A program made the translations under genes and the position numbers. A model generated the notes under the pieces. The model saw nothing but the letters and a program-made list of their open reading frames with translations. It was not told the DNA's origin and did no database searches. DNA of 64,000 nt from Teredinibacter franksiae (GTDB lineage: Bacteria > Pseudomonadota > Gammaproteobacteria > Pseudomonadales > Cellvibrionaceae), in assembly GCF_014218805.1 (NCBI RefSeq), contig NZ_JACJUV010000003.1:62001-126000 (forward strand), given 5' to 3'. Positions 62,493 to 64,000 of this stretch are shown in pieces (positions within the stretch are counted from its first letter, which is position 1; each line of letters opens with the position of its first letter).

Positions 62493-63961
62493 TGCCACTG
62501 AGTTCGCGCCCAGCTCTGCAAACCAGCCTGCTCTTTTTACTGGCGGCACTCCTCTGTATACCTTTTGCCGATCTACAAATATACCCGTCGGAGCCTTTGC
62601 AGGAATTAGCGCGCATAGCTAAAGGCGTGATCACACCGCAATGGTATGACTGGCCTGGGCTAGCTCAAGCCGTTGTGTATACCCTCGCTTTTGCTTTTGT
62701 TGCAACGTCGATATCTGTAGCGCTCGGCTTATTATTAGCCACTCTATTCAACTACCGAGTAGTACGCGTATTTTGCGCCAGTATTCGTGCCGTCCATGAA
62801 CTCTTTTGGGGGCTCATTTTTATGCAGGTATTTGGCCTTTCAGCGCTCACGGGCGTTTTGGCCATTGCCGTTCCCTATACCGGTATTTTCGCCAAGATAT
62901 TTGCAGAAATATTAGAGCAGCAATCATTACTACCTGAAAAAACCCTCTGCCGAAATACTGGGCACCTAAGCCGCTGGGTTTACGCACGCCTTGCTCAATC
63001 ACTACCAAGCTTAACCACTTACATTCGCTATCGATTTGAATGCGCCTTGCGCTCTAGCACTATATTGGGCTTTATCGGCTTACCCACCCTCGGCTTCTAT
63101 TTTGAAACTGCATTTAAGCAGGGACAGTATTCTGAAGCGGCTTGCTTGCTATGGGTTTTTTATCTGCTAATTGCCAGCTTAAAGTTCTGGCTACACTGGA
63201 AAAGCGTACTCCTGTTTACCTTCGCCGCCTTCTTCTTACTCCCGGAATCTGCTCCCGTTTACGCCGGCTACTTTTGGCAATTCATATCCCAGGACATTTG
63301 GCCACAGGCAATACAAGAAGGGGCTTGGCTGAAGGCTATTGCTTGGTATGGCAACGAACTTATCCATACGCTTCTGCCAGCAATTGGCTATACCGTTATA
63401 CTTTCACTCGTAGCCCTAGTGGCTAGCGGGATTCTCGCCATGCTGCTTTATCCGCTAGCGAGTAAACCCATGGTTGGTTCGGCGAGTTTTGTTGGGCATG
63501 GGTTTTTACTCATACTGCGATCAACACCAGAAATGGTTATAGCCTTTGTGCTGTTATTGCTATTTGGCCCTTCTGCATTACCCGCGGTGATTGCCCTAGC
63601 GATTCATACCAGTGGATTAGTTGCCTATTTAATTGCCCGTGAAAGCGAACGGCTTCCATTAAGGATCGATGCCCCCAGCGGTATCAACCTCTATAGTCAC
63701 GAATTAACACCAAGACTCTTTCCGCGCATGCTGTCGCTACTCTTATATCGCTGGGAGGTTATTATGCGCGAAACCGCCATTCTTGGTTTATTGGGGGTAG
63801 CCACGCTGGGCTTTTATGTGGACTCGGCCTTTGAAGAAATACGCTACGACAAAGCGCTGCTTGTGGTTGTTGCAGCCGCCACACTCAATATTGGTGTCGA
63901 TTGGTTTTCACGTCGCATTCGCCTCTACTGTCGATTACACGATAGTTTTCCAACATCGTAA
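62492..63961 (+). CDS. Putative selenate ABC transporter, fused double permease
   Basis: A 489-residue inner membrane protein made of two PhnE-type permease units in one chain. Each half ends with a similar coupling-loop and helix block: RFECALRSSTILGFIGLPTL-GFYFETAF in the first and YRWEVIMRETAILGLLGVATL-GFYVDSAF in the second. Usual permeases of this family are about 260 residues and dimerise, so the fusion supplies both halves. Last gene of the operon; only 39 bases remain to the window edge, with no terminator seen. Confidence 0.9.
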   Translation: MPLSSRPALQTSLLFLLAALLCIPFADLQIYPSEPLQELARIAKGVITPQWYDWPGLAQAVVYTLAFAFVATSISVALGLLLATLFNYRVVRVFCASIRAVHELFWGLIFMQVFGLSALTGVLAIAVPYTGIFAKIFAEILEQQSLLPEKTLCRNTGHLSRWVYARLAQSLPSLTTYIRYRFECALRSSTILGFIGLPTLGFYFETAFKQGQYSEAACLLWVFYLLIASLKFWLHWKSVLLFTFAAFFLLPESAPVYAGYFWQFISQDIWPQAIQEGAWLKAIAWYGNELIHTLLPAIGYTVILSLVALVASGILAMLLYPLASKPMVGSASFVGHGFLLILRSTPEMVIAFVLLLLFGPSALPAVIALAIHTSGLVAYLIARESERLPLRIDAPSGINLYSHELTPRLFPRMLSLLLYRWEVIMRETAILGLLGVATLGFYVDSAFEEIRYDKALLVVVAAATLNIGVDWFSRRIRLYCRLHDSFPTS

Positions 63962-64000
63962 TACACCCCAAAAAGTGGTTCAGGCACCAAGGGGAAACGC

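Overview
The window reads as a chromosome segment of a marine, plant-polysaccharide-degrading gammaproteobacterium of the Cellvibrionaceae type (Teredinibacter/Saccharophagus-like). The main reasons are two secreted cellulases (GH9 and GH6) whose modules are joined by long polyserine linkers, a PL10 pectate lyase, a TonB-dependent receptor and a PEP-CTERM protein. Genus is an inference; no rRNA or other taxonomic marker and no tRNA was seen.

Layout. 0.7-6.5 kb: GH9 (with CBM3c-like, CBM5/12-like and CBM2 modules) and GH6 (CBM2, CBM5/12-like) cellulases. 6.6-7.9 kb: a beta-propeller lipoprotein. 8.0-15.2 kb, minus strand: an operon starting with a BigR/SqrR-type ArsR regulator with the persulfide-sensing cysteine pair, then a DUF2892 membrane protein, an RND adaptor, an RND pump and a TonB-dependent receptor. 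15-20 kb: a DUF1461 membrane protein, a nitrate/nitrite transporter behind a sigma-54 promoter, and a PP2C-kinase fusion. 19.8-22.6 kb: a broken CZB chemoreceptor, a glycosyltransferase and a PAP2 phosphatase. 23-26 kb: a two-gene unit joining a duplicated DUF1538 membrane protein to a protein with three PII-like domains. 26-30 kb: S9 peptidase, a frameshifted DsbA-like gene and a ROK sugar kinase. 30-32.6 kb: imuA-imuB with a LexA box; their partner dnaE2 lies 8 kb away (40.6-43.7 kb) with its own LexA box. Between them are a PEP-CTERM protein, a Cys-rich secreted protein, a DUF2235 hydrolase, two paralogous orphan binding proteins and a Kef-type antiporter. 44-47.5 kb: GST/TetR pair, glucokinase and a Gfo/Idh/MocA oxidoreductase. 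47.8-54.3 kb: a large two-PAS chemoreceptor, a ygaV-ygaP-like sulfur pair and a two-component system. 54.7-58.4 kb: a lipoprotein, PL10 lyase and SemiSWEET. 58.8-64 kb: a selenium operon (selD, mnmH/selU, putative selenate ABC transporter with a double-length permease).

Working together: cellulases, pectate lyase, SemiSWEET, ROK kinase, glucokinase and the oxidoreductase fit plant polymer breakdown and sugar use. Two separate loci carry paralogous persulfide-type repressors. The last five genes form one selenium uptake and tRNA-selenation unit. A dispersed intergenic element with AGGGCA..TGCCCT ends occurs in at least four recognisable copies and several fragments. The most unusual items are the DUF1538/triple-PII pair, the persulfide-type RND/TonB operon and this repeat family. 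Two genes (CZB chemoreceptor, DsbA-like) are interrupted, by mutation or by sequence error.
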